Below, piece by piece: positions 8,610 through 16,560 of a stretch of DNA of 64,000 nucleotides. Source of the stretch: Nocardia huaxiensis (GTDB lineage Bacteria > Actinomycetota > Actinomycetes > Mycobacteriales > Mycobacteriaceae); NCBI RefSeq assembly GCF_013744875.1, contig NZ_CP059399.1:4402001-4466000 (forward strand). Direction: 5' to 3'. Made by a program: the position numbers and the translations under genes. The notes beneath the pieces are model-generated. The model had not been told where the DNA came from and did no database searches. It saw nothing but the letters and a program-made list of their open reading frames with translations. Positions within the stretch are counted from its first letter, which is position 1, and every line of letters starts with the position of its first letter.

Positions 8610-10478
8610 GTGTGCGGAATTGCCGGTGTACGCCGATTCGACGGCATCCCGGTCGACAGCGCGATACTGGCCGCGATGGGCAAGTGCCTGCGCCATCGCG
8701 GACCCGACGACGAAGGTCTGTGGTGCGCCGGTCCGGTCGGCTTCGCGCATTCGCGGCTGTCCATCATCGACCCCGGCGGATCCGCGCAACCCATGACGGG
8801 TTCCAGTGGCATGACCCATATCTCGTTCAATGGCGAGATTCTGAATTACCGCCAGCTCCGCCGCGAACTGCCGTACCCCTTCACCACCCGCGGTGATACC
8901 GAGGTGCTGCTCGCCGTCTACGAAACCTACGGCGCGGCCGGCGTCCGCAAGCTTCGCGGCCAATTCGCCTACGCCCTGCACGACTACCGCACGAACGAAA
9001 CCCATCTGTTCCGGGACCGGCTGGGCATCGTCCCGCTGTACTACTACCGCACCGACACCGTCTTCGCCTTCGCCTCCGAGATCAAAGCCCTGCTGCCGCT
9101 GATCGGTTCACCGACCGTGGACACCGCGAGCCTGCACGACTTCCTCGCGCACCGGTCGGTGCCGGCTCCGCACACCTTCATCGAAGGTGTCCGCAAGGTC
9201 CCGCAGGGCCATCATCTTGTCGTGCGCGCCGACGGCTCCCTGCACACCGAGGCTTTCTGGAAACTGCCCTCCGACAACGAGATTCTCGATATTCCGCCCG
9301 CCGAGGCGGTCCACCTGCTCGACGAAGCCCTGCGGGCTGCGGTCCGTGACGCCCTCGTGGCGGACGTCCCCGTGGGCGCCTACCTGTCCGGCGGCGTGGA
9401 CAGCAGTCTCCTCTGCGCCCTCGCCGTCCAGCAGCGCGGCAACACCGACCTGCACACCTTCACCGCCGGCTTCGGCGACCCCCGCGTCGACGAAACCGAT
9501 TGGGCCCGCCGCGCCGCCGGCATCGTCGGCAGCACCCACCACGAAACCCTGGTCACCCCACAGGATTTCCATCACGACTGGGCGCACCTGAGCTGGCAAC
9601 GCGACTCCCCGCTGTCCGAACCCGCCGATGTGGCCGTCTACCATCTGGCCCGCCTGGCCGCCGACCACGTCAAGGTCGTCCTCTCCGGCGAGGGCAGTGA
9701 CGAACTCTTCGCCGGCTACCCCAAATACCGCTTCGCCCGCACCACCCGCATCCCCGGCGTCCCGCGCTCGGCCCTGCGCCGCCTGGAAGCCGCGCTCCCC
9801 GCCCGCCGCGCCCGCCTCACCGTGGCCCTGCGCGCCATCTCCGAACCCACCTACCCCGAACGCATGCGAGGCTGGTTCGCCCCCTTCACCTCCGCCGAAC
9901 GCACCCACCTGCTCGGCGGCCCACCCACGCGCACCACCCTGACCCCCTACCGCTCCGCCACCGGCGACTCCCTGCGCCGCATGCTCTACGCCGACACCCA
10001 CACCTGGCTGGCCGACAACCTCCTCGAACGCGGCGACCGCATGTCCATGGCCGCCTCCATCGAACTCCGCCCACCGTTCCTCGACCACCGCGTGGTCGAA
10101 CTGGCCTTCCGCATGCCCAGCCACCTGAAGATCCGCCACGGCACCACCAAATGGGTAGTGAAAGAACTAGCCCGCCAACACTTCCCGCCCGACCTCGTCT
10201 ACCGCCCCAAAATAGGCTTCCGAGTCCCCTTGGACGAATGGTTCCGAGGCCACCTGCGCGCCCCCGCCCACGACCTCCTCACCGGCCCTTCGTCTTTCGT
10301 GGGCGCCACCTTCGACCGCCCCATGGTCCGCCGCCTTCTCGACGACCACGCCTCCGGCGCCCGCGACGAACAATCCCGCCTCTGGACCCTGTTGTCCCTG
10401 GAGATCTGGCACCGAGAACTCCAGCGCCATATCCGCAGTCCGGCCTCAGTAGGCCCCTTCGCTCCGAGTGACGGCTGA
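8610..10478 (+). CDS. asnB: Asparagine synthetase-type glutamine amidotransferase
   Basis: A 622-residue AsnB-family enzyme. The N-terminal Ntn glutaminase domain starts with the nucleophile as Cys2 (VCGIAG), followed by RHRGPDDEG. The C-terminal synthetase domain has the PP-loop SGGVDSSLL and the GEGSDELFAGYPKY segment. The GTG at 8610 is chosen because it places Cys at position 2 and has GGAGG about 7 nt upstream. AsnB relatives in surface-polysaccharide loci amidate uronic acids; free-asparagine synthesis is the alternative. The 3' end overlaps the convergent sugar transferase by 33 bp. Confidence 0.9.
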   Translation: MCGIAGVRRFDGIPVDSAILAAMGKCLRHRGPDDEGLWCAGPVGFAHSRLSIIDPGGSAQPMTGSSGMTHISFNGEILNYRQLRRELPYPFTTRGDTEVLLAVYETYGAAGVRKLRGQFAYALHDYRTNETHLFRDRLGIVPLYYYRTDTVFAFASEIKALLPLIGSPTVDTASLHDFLAHRSVPAPHTFIEGVRKVPQGHHLVVRADGSLHTEAFWKLPSDNEILDIPPAEAVHLLDEALRAAVRDALVADVPVGAYLSGGVDSSLLCALAVQQRGNTDLHTFTAGFGDPRVDETDWARRAAGIVGSTHHETLVTPQDFHHDWAHLSWQRDSPLSEPADVAVYHLARLAADHVKVVLSGEGSDELFAGYPKYRFARTTRIPGVPRSALRRLEAALPARRARLTVALRAISEPTYPERMRGWFAPFTSAERTHLLGGPPTRTTLTPYRSATGDSLRRMLYADTHTWLADNLLERGDRMSMAASIELRPPFLDHRVVELAFRMPSHLKIRHGTTKWVVKELARQHFPPDLVYRPKIGFRVPLDEWFRGHLRAPAHDLLTGPSSFVGATFDRPMVRRLLDDHASGARDEQSRLWTLLSLEIWHRELQRHIRSPASVGPFAPSDG

Positions 10479-11990
10479 GATCGTCTTCTTGATGATCAGC
10501 AAATCCTGGACCATGGACCAGTTTTCGACGTAGGAGAGGTCCAGGCGGACTGATTCCTCCCAGGAGAGGTTGGAGCGGCCGGAGACTTGCCAGAGGCCGG
10601 TTACACCCGGCTTGACGAGCAGGCGGCGGAGCATCTTTCGGTCATACTGTTCGACCTCGGTGCGCAGCGGCGGGCGGGGGCCCACTACGCACATTTCACC
10701 TCGGATCACATTGATGAACTGGGGGAGTTCGTCGAGGCTGTATTTGCGGAGGATGCGGCCTATGGGGGTTACCCGCGGGTCGTCTCGGAGTTTGAAGAGG
10801 GGGCCGGCGGCCTCGTTGGCGGAGAGGAGGGTGTCTCGGATCTGGTCGGCGTTCACGTACATGGTGCGGAACTTGATCATTCGGAAGGGGTCGCCATTGA
10901 GACCGATTCGTTCCGAGCGGTAGAAGATGGGGCCTCGGCTGGTCAGTTTGATCGCTACCGCCAGGGTGAGCATGACGGGGGAGACGGCCAGCAGGGCCGC
11001 GGTGGCGAAGAAGAAGTCGAAGGCCGCCTTGCCGAACGATTTGGCTCGGTCGTACTGGGGCTTTTCTATGTGCAGGAGAGGGAGATTCGCCACGGGGGTG
11101 ATGGATAGGCGCTGGTCTGCCACGTCCACCACGCCGGGGGTGACGACCAGTTCTACGCCCAGGGGCTTGAGTTTCCAGAGAAGGTCGTTGATGCCACGGG
11201 TGCCCAGATGCTCGGTGGCGGCTATGACGACGGTGTCGGCTCCGGTGGAGCGGACCGCGTCCACCACAGAGGATTCCGTGATCTGGGTCGGGAGATCGGT
11301 TTCCGCCAAGGGGAACTCGTTCTCCTCGACGAAGTCGTAGGGGGTGTAGACGCCGACCACCGAGTAACCTACTGCCGGGTCGCGCTCGAAGCAGCGCATG
11401 ATCTCGCCGGCCGAATCACGGCGGCCCACAACGAGAACCGAGGTCAGATACCGACCGGCCCGTCGTTGACGGGTCGCGTACTTGCGCCAGAAGAGGCGGT
11501 TGAGCATGAGACCGACCAGGCCCACGGGCAGGGCGATGGCCAGGTAGCCGCGCGCGAAATCTATTCGGAGCAGCAGGGATACGATCGCGATGAGGCCGAA
11601 CAGGCGCATGGTGGCGGCGACCAGGCGGCGGTATTCCTCGGGGCCGGTGCCGAGTACGGTCGGCGACCAGGTGTTGCCGATCGCGAGGAAGCCGACCCAG
11701 ATGCAGGCGAGCACGATGGAGATGGCCGCGTAGCCGACGCGGTCGTGATCGCCGGTCCAGTCCACGCGCGCACTGTTGTTGAGCCCGCCGAAGCGGATGA
11801 GCTGCGCCAAAGCTACTGCCGCGGCAACGACGAGCGTGTCGGTGAGACGCAGGCGGCGGCGATATTCGGCCTGCCAGCGCTGTTTGCCCGACGGCTCGGA
11901 TGGCTCCAGGAGTGGTGGCGACGCGAGAATCTGTTCCTGGTCGATCTGTAAGGCCATCCCGATGCTCCGTCCCCGCACACTAAGCCTCAT
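10446..11990 (-). CDS. Polyprenyl-phosphate sugar-1-phosphate transferase
   Basis: An initiating glycosyltransferase of the WcaJ/CpsE/EpsL type, about 514 residues. The N-terminal half has four or five membrane helices and a nucleotide-binding-like domain. The C-terminal catalytic domain (about residues 310-514) has one more helix, then the RSERIG, IKFRTM, KYSLDELPQ, VGPRPP and KPGVTGLWQVSGR motifs of the bacterial sugar transferase family. It should load the first sugar phosphate onto undecaprenyl phosphate for the polymer made by this locus. The ATG at 11957 is an alternative start. Confidence 0.92.
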   Translation of the reverse strand: MRLSVRGRSIGMALQIDQEQILASPPLLEPSEPSGKQRWQAEYRRRLRLTDTLVVAAAVALAQLIRFGGLNNSARVDWTGDHDRVGYAAISIVLACIWVGFLAIGNTWSPTVLGTGPEEYRRLVAATMRLFGLIAIVSLLLRIDFARGYLAIALPVGLVGLMLNRLFWRKYATRQRRAGRYLTSVLVVGRRDSAGEIMRCFERDPAVGYSVVGVYTPYDFVEENEFPLAETDLPTQITESSVVDAVRSTGADTVVIAATEHLGTRGINDLLWKLKPLGVELVVTPGVVDVADQRLSITPVANLPLLHIEKPQYDRAKSFGKAAFDFFFATAALLAVSPVMLTLAVAIKLTSRGPIFYRSERIGLNGDPFRMIKFRTMYVNADQIRDTLLSANEAAGPLFKLRDDPRVTPIGRILRKYSLDELPQFINVIRGEMCVVGPRPPLRTEVEQYDRKMLRRLLVKPGVTGLWQVSGRSNLSWEESVRLDLSYVENWSMVQDLLIIKKTISAVTRSEGAY

Positions 11991-12295
11991 GGCTGTCCCC
12001 CCGTTGGACGCCAAGGAGAAATATTACTGGTTCCGGCGACCGGGCGGAAAGCAATGATCGGAAACCTAAAGGTATGTACCTCAACGGGTTTGGATCATGC
12101 GTCCAGGCGTGCCCGGTGGGCCGGTACCCCGCATGTCGCGACGGTGCCGCGCGTCGTTACGACGGCCGTCAGGGGCGCTTGCGCGCTCGCCGCGGCCTCG
12201 CTGACACATCAAGTGAACACGATTTACTAAAACGTGTTCACAAATGGGGGTGTGGTGTGGTTCACTCATCGCGACGTGTTCCAAAGGAGGTACCC
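11991..12295. other. Non-coding stretch with divergent promoters
   Basis: This 305-base stretch separates the sugar transferase from the P450 gene. I see no convincing gene. Its right half carries the palindrome at 12213-12241 and a strong AAAGGAGG ribosome-binding site at 12283-12290 for the P450 GTG. Confidence 0.6.
12213..12241. promoter_or_regulatory. Perfect 9-bp inverted repeat, probable operator
   Basis: GTGAACACG at 12213-12221 is repeated as CGTGTTCAC at 12233-12241, separated by an AT-rich 11-bp spacer. It lies 54 bp before the P450 start. Its size and symmetry suit a dimeric repressor, and the TetR protein two steps downstream at 13563 is the obvious candidate, though this is inferred from position only. 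Confidence 0.6.
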
Positions 12296-13531
12296 GTGTC
12301 AGCCCCGTCCATCCCCACCGGGTTCGACTTCACCGATCCCGACCTGCTCGCCAACCGACTTCCCGTCGAGGAATTCGCCGAACTGCGCCGCACCGCGCCC
12401 GTCACGTGGGTGCCGCAGAAGGACAGCGGATTCAAGGACGACGGCTACTGGGCCGTCACCCAGCTCGAGGACATCAAGGAGATCTCCAAGACTCCCGATG
12501 TGTACTCCTCGGAAGAGAACACCGCGGTCATCCGCTTCTACGGCGACATCCTGCGCGAGGAGATCGAGGTCCAGCGCTTCCTGCTGCTGAACCAGGACCC
12601 GCCGCGCCACACCAAGCTGCGCCGCATCATCTCCAAGGGCTTCACCCCGCGCGCCGTCGAATCGCTGCGCAACGCGCTGCGCGATCGTGCCGAGCGAATC
12701 GTGCACGAGGCCAAGAAGACCGGCTCCGGCGACTTCGTCGAGCAGGTCGCCTGCGAGCTGCCGCTGCAGGCCATCGCCGAACTCATCGGCATCCCGCAGG
12801 AAGATCGCCGCAAGATCTTCGACTGGACCAACCAGATGATCTCCTACGACGACCCGTCCTTCGAGGGCGATCACAAGGTCGCCACCGCCGAGGTCATGGG
12901 CTACTCGTGGAACCTGGCCGAAGGCAAGAAGGGCTGCCCGGTCGACCTGAACGGCGCCGAGGACATCATGTCCACGCTGCTCAACGCCGACGTCGACGGC
13001 GAAGCCCTCAACTCCGAGGAATTCGCCTGGTTCGTCATCCTGCTGGCCGTCGCCGGCAACGAGACCACCCGCAATGCCATCACCCACGGCATGAAGGCCT
13101 TCGTCGACCACCCCGACCAGTGGGAGCTCTACCGCGAGCAGCGCCCCCGCACCGCGCCCGACGAGATCGTGCGCTGGGCGACCCCCGTCATCGCCTTCCA
13201 GCGCACCGTCATGCAGGACACCGTCCTCGGCGGCCAGGAGTTGAAGGCCGGCCAGCGCGTCGGAATGTTCTACAGCGCCGCCAACTTCGACGAGAAGCAC
13301 TTCGAGAACCCGTACCAGTTCAATGTTCTGCGCAACCCGAATCCGCATGTCGGCTTCGGCGGCACCGGAACCCACTACTGTGTGGGTGCGAACCTCGCGC
13401 GCCTCGAGATCGACCTCATGTTCAACGCCATCGCCGACGTGATGCCGAACCTGCGCCAGATCTCCGAGCCGGTGCGCCTGCGTTCGGGCTGGCTCAACGG
13501 CATCAAGAGCTGGCAAGTCGCCTACGAGTGA
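12296..13531 (+). CDS. cyp125: CYP125-like cytochrome P450 (steroid C26/C27 monooxygenase)
   Basis: A 411-residue P450. It shows the I-helix motif AGNETTRN, the ExxR-region segment DEIVRWATPV, and the heme-binding loop GFGGTGTHYCVGANLAR with Cys near residue 362. Long stretches (GFDFTDPD, LPVEEFAELRRTAP, FVEQVACELPLQAIAELIG, RLRSGWLNGIK) match what I know of CYP125, which oxidises the cholesterol side-chain terminal carbon. The start is set by AAAGGAGG 6 nt before GTG. No ferredoxin gene is adjacent. A 31-bp gap separates it from the TetR gene. Confidence 0.88.
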   Translation: MSAPSIPTGFDFTDPDLLANRLPVEEFAELRRTAPVTWVPQKDSGFKDDGYWAVTQLEDIKEISKTPDVYSSEENTAVIRFYGDILREEIEVQRFLLLNQDPPRHTKLRRIISKGFTPRAVESLRNALRDRAERIVHEAKKTGSGDFVEQVACELPLQAIAELIGIPQEDRRKIFDWTNQMISYDDPSFEGDHKVATAEVMGYSWNLAEGKKGCPVDLNGAEDIMSTLLNADVDGEALNSEEFAWFVILLAVAGNETTRNAITHGMKAFVDHPDQWELYREQRPRTAPDEIVRWATPVIAFQRTVMQDTVLGGQELKAGQRVGMFYSAANFDEKHFENPYQFNVLRNPNPHVGFGGTGTHYCVGANLARLEIDLMFNAIADVMPNLRQISEPVRLRSGWLNGIKSWQVAYE

Positions 13532-13562
13532 CACCCGGCAGCAAGTAGATAGAGCGATACCC

Positions 13563-14291
13563 ATGACAGAGACCAAGCGACGCGGCCGCAATCCGGCCGT
13601 CAGCGACACCGACATCCGCCGCGTCGCAAGGTCTTTGCTGGTATCCCAGGGCCCCGACGCCGTCACCCTGCGCGCCATAGCCCGCGACCTCGGCGTCACC
13701 GCCCCCGCCCTCTACCGCTACTACGAATCCCGCGACGACCTCATCGCCGCCGTCCGCACCGACGTCTGCACCGACCTCGCCCTGCACATGGCCGCCGCCC
13801 TGGAAGGCCAGCCCGACGACGCCATGCTCCGCTTCTTCGCCGTCTGCCGCGGCTTCCGCACCTGGGCCCTGACCCACTCCCGCGAGTTCTCCCTGGTCTT
13901 CGCCTCCCCGGCCACCGTCGGAACCGCAAGCGCCATGCGCCAATTCGGCGAACCGGTCGGCCGCCTCTTCCTCGAAGCCGCCGGCCGCCTGCTGAGCGAC
14001 TACGCCGTGGTGACCCCACCCCTGGAATCCATCCCGGTAAGCCTGCAAGACGACCTCATCCGCTTCCAAACCGACCTCCTTGCCGTCCTCGCCGAATCCG
14101 GCCAGAAGTTCCCAGCCGAAAAACTGGACCTCGGCGTCAGCTACGTCATGATCCAGTTCTGGGCCCGCCTCTACGGCCACGTAACCCTCGAGGCGTTCGG
14201 CAACTACCCCATCCACATCTCCGATCCCGACGCGCTGTTCAATGCCACCCTGGCCGACATCGGCCGCAGCATAGGACTTTTCGCGAACTGA
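13563..14291 (+). CDS. TetR-family regulator
   Basis: A 242-residue TetR protein. The N-terminal helix-turn-helix (about residues 17-63) reads ARSLLVSQGPDAVTLRAIAR then LGVTAPALYRYYESRDDLIA. The ligand domain resembles the WHG-type TetR C-terminus. It follows the P450 gene in the same direction after 31 bp and is the likely reader of the palindrome at 12213. It is not recognisably KstR. Confidence 0.88.
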   Translation: MTETKRRGRNPAVSDTDIRRVARSLLVSQGPDAVTLRAIARDLGVTAPALYRYYESRDDLIAAVRTDVCTDLALHMAAALEGQPDDAMLRFFAVCRGFRTWALTHSREFSLVFASPATVGTASAMRQFGEPVGRLFLEAAGRLLSDYAVVTPPLESIPVSLQDDLIRFQTDLLAVLAESGQKFPAEKLDLGVSYVMIQFWARLYGHVTLEAFGNYPIHISDPDALFNATLADIGRSIGLFAN

Positions 14292-14298
14292 CGCCTGG

Positions 14299-14931
14299 TC
14301 ACATCGCGGAGAGCGCCAGACTCGTGGTGATGGCAATGCTGGCTATGACGATGGGCCAGACTGCCACGTAGCGGTTCCGCCGCAGCGACCCGGTCCGGAT
14401 ATTGGTCAGGCCCCAGACCGACAGCCGACCGCTGCGCGTGATCCAGCCATCGGTGAACACCGGATCGCTCGCACGCAACTCCATGGCGCGCACCGGCAGG
14501 AAGCGCGTCTCCCACCTGCGGCCTTCATCGTCCACGAAGCGCAGCAGCATCCCTTCTCTCCGGGACATGGGCGACATCCGCCGAAAGACTCGCGCCACCA
14601 ACCGACGTCGGCTGCGCGCCAATCTCCATTGCAGCCCGGCCGCGACCATGACCACCGCGAGGGTGGGCAGCACCGAGACCGGCAGTAACGGTTGCTCGAT
14701 CAGCATGAGGATCATTGGCAGTAGGAACCAAAGTGGTTGCGGCACAACCATTGTGATGAGGTCGGGCGGTCCGGTGACCGTCCCGGAGATCGAGCCCCAT
14801 CGCAGCAGTGCCGGCGTCGGGGAAGCGCTCACATTCTCGACTGAAGGAGTCGGGATGGCATGGCGGCGCAACGGTTTCGACTCGAGTGGATTTCCGCACT
14901 GCGGACAGTGCTGGACGGCGTCGTATGTCAT
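14299..14931 (-). CDS. Membrane protein with N-terminal zinc ribbon half
   Basis: A 210-residue unknown protein. An N-terminal CPQCG pair suggests half of a zinc ribbon, followed by two closely spaced hydrophobic segments (about residues 65-100), a basic cytoplasmic stretch, a soluble segment with RRWETRFLPVRAM, and a final hydrophobic helix at the C-terminus. It ends 7 bp from the convergent TetR stop. I do not recognise the family. Confidence 0.65.
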   Translation of the reverse strand: MTYDAVQHCPQCGNPLESKPLRRHAIPTPSVENVSASPTPALLRWGSISGTVTGPPDLITMVVPQPLWFLLPMILMLIEQPLLPVSVLPTLAVVMVAAGLQWRLARSRRRLVARVFRRMSPMSRREGMLLRFVDDEGRRWETRFLPVRAMELRASDPVFTDGWITRSGRLSVWGLTNIRTGSLRRNRYVAVWPIVIASIAITTSLALSAM

Positions 14932-15044
14932 AACGAGACTTCTTTGGCTTGGATCAGCGAGCCGGATCCGGCAGGGCCGATAGGCTGGTCCTGATCCTTT
15001 TAAGGCTGAGGCTGATTCGCCCGTGAGTCAAGTAACGCTTAAGG

Positions 15045-15050
15045 TACAGT
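15045..15050 (+). promoter_or_regulatory. Possible -10 element of the XRE/tRNA-binding operon
   Basis: TACAGT lies 65 nt before the chosen start of the XRE gene and fits TANNNT. No good -35 is visible, so this is a weak call. Confidence 0.3.
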
Positions 15051-15115
15051 GCGCGATGGATAAGTAGCACTTGACGCGACAGCGGACGACCAGTCTGTGG
15101 CCTGGAGAGGCATCG

Positions 15116-16057
15116 ATGCGTGAGATCAAGCTAGCAGCCACGCTTAAACACCTCATCGAAGACGGTGAGTACAGCGGCAATAGAAGGCTGGTCAGTTCTG
15201 ATCTTGGAATTACCCCGGCCGCGCTTACCCAATACCTCAAGGGTCAAACCAAACCCAGTGTGGACAAACTGGTTACGATGGCTGATCTCTTCGGGGTCTC
15301 GGTGGACTACCTGTTGTTCGGTGAAGACAACGTCGCGGCCTCGAGCGGGACGCTGGACTACGGTCCGCTGGCTCGCTACATGGAAGCCGGTCTTGCTTCC
15401 GCCCGAGCCGATGGCGCCGTGCAGTCGGCCTTCGTCGCCAAGATCGGTGCCATCCTTGCCGACCAGGTTGCCGCGGCTGCTCAGGCCGCCGCGCGGCGCC
15501 CGGCCACCTTCACCGGAATGCTCGACCACTACCAAGCCCTGGAGCTGGAGCGGTACAGCCTCGAGAGCTCGATTGCCGCGATGGACCTCGATGAGAATGT
15601 GGTCGATGTCGAAGGCGATATCGAGCAGGGCGTGGCGGCCGGGCGCTTTCTCACGGTCGTCGCCGAGAATCTCTCCAGGAAACGCAGCTACCACTTCATC
15701 CTGGCGCCGGACATGCGCGATAGGGACTCTCGCGTCCGGCAATTCCGGGCGCTGTTGCGACAGCATCAGCTGACTCAGGCGGACGTGGACCGTTGCAAGT
15801 TCAGCGTCGCCGCTGATACTTTCTACGTCGGCTTCTGCATCTTCAAACTCGACGTCACCGCCCTACGCAAGCACAGCCCCGTACTGCATCAATATGTCGA
15901 GCCCTTTATCGGCGGCGACGATCGCATCGGATTCACCGAGCCTGCATCGTCGAGTCACTACGGGGTATCGCTCATGGATGCAAGCCATCGACGGTTGGCT
16001 GCGCTCACCCTGGAACGGTTGAACCCGGCAAACCGGAAGAAAGGTATCCGTGAATGA
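15116..16057 (+). CDS. XRE-family helix-turn-helix protein with uncharacterised C-terminal domain
   Basis: A 313-residue protein. Residues 1-70 form a Cro/C1-type helix-turn-helix (LVSSDLGITPAALTQYLKG, then KLVTMADLFGVSVDYLLFG). Residues about 85-310 form a domain I do not recognise, with the segment NLSRKRSYHFILAPDMRDRD and a conserved-looking FYVGFCIFKLDV strand. The ATG at 15116 is chosen for GGAGAGG 8 nt upstream. Base composition is visibly less GC-rich than the neighbouring genes, which hints at transfer. The stop overlaps the next start as ATGA, so the two proteins are probably made together. Confidence 0.75.
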   Translation: MREIKLAATLKHLIEDGEYSGNRRLVSSDLGITPAALTQYLKGQTKPSVDKLVTMADLFGVSVDYLLFGEDNVAASSGTLDYGPLARYMEAGLASARADGAVQSAFVAKIGAILADQVAAAAQAAARRPATFTGMLDHYQALELERYSLESSIAAMDLDENVVDVEGDIEQGVAAGRFLTVVAENLSRKRSYHFILAPDMRDRDSRVRQFRALLRQHQLTQADVDRCKFSVAADTFYVGFCIFKLDVTALRKHSPVLHQYVEPFIGGDDRIGFTEPASSSHYGVSLMDASHRRLAALTLERLNPANRKKGIRE

Positions 16058-16560
16058 GTGTTTCGCCTTGTGCGGAAGACGGTTTTCGGATTTTTCGGGA
16101 TGAACCACTAACGCGCGGTGTCGTGGTCGCACGGATCCTGGAAGTGCGCCCGCACCCGAATGCCCAGAAGATCAGGCTGGCCGTCATCGACATCGGCGAT
16201 GGGGCCAAGCATCAGGTCGTGTTCGGCGGGTATCTCGAGCTGGTCCCCGGCGATCTGGTGCCGGCAGCTCCGCCGCGCGCATGGGTGCCCTTCAAGGGGA
16301 AGATGCGGCGGCGGAACTACCGGGGTCAGTCCTCCTACGGAATGCTGTGCAGTTCAGACGAACTCGGCTGGACCATGGATGGCATAGACGAGGTCGCCCT
16401 GCTTGTTCCTACGCTCGAGGTCGGCCGGTCACTCGACGATGACGGCGTGCAGCATCTTCTCCGGTACTCCGAGACCTTCGATGAGGGTCAGCGCGTTCGG
16501 ACGCAGGCGGTCTACGAGCTCATTGACTCCACGCCGAACGGCCTTTGCACGCTCAACTGA
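16054..16560 (+). CDS. Stand-alone tRNA-binding (EMAP/PheT-N type OB-fold) protein
   Basis: A 168-residue protein whose residues about 20-125 match the tRNA-binding domain of PheT and Trbp111. It has VVVARILEVRPHPNAQKI, a QVVFGG strand, and the RNYRGQSSYGMLCSSDELG segment equivalent to the PheT LRGVxSxGMLCS motif. No synthetase catalytic domain is attached. It overlaps the XRE stop by ATGA. Its last 44 codons (16429-16560) lie antisense to the end of the acyl-CoA dehydrogenase gene, so the tail may be acquired sequence rather than a conserved domain. Confidence 0.75.
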   Translation: MSVSPCAEDGFRIFRDEPLTRGVVVARILEVRPHPNAQKIRLAVIDIGDGAKHQVVFGGYLELVPGDLVPAAPPRAWVPFKGKMRRRNYRGQSSYGMLCSSDELGWTMDGIDEVALLVPTLEVGRSLDDDGVQHLLRYSETFDEGQRVRTQAVYELIDSTPNGLCTLN

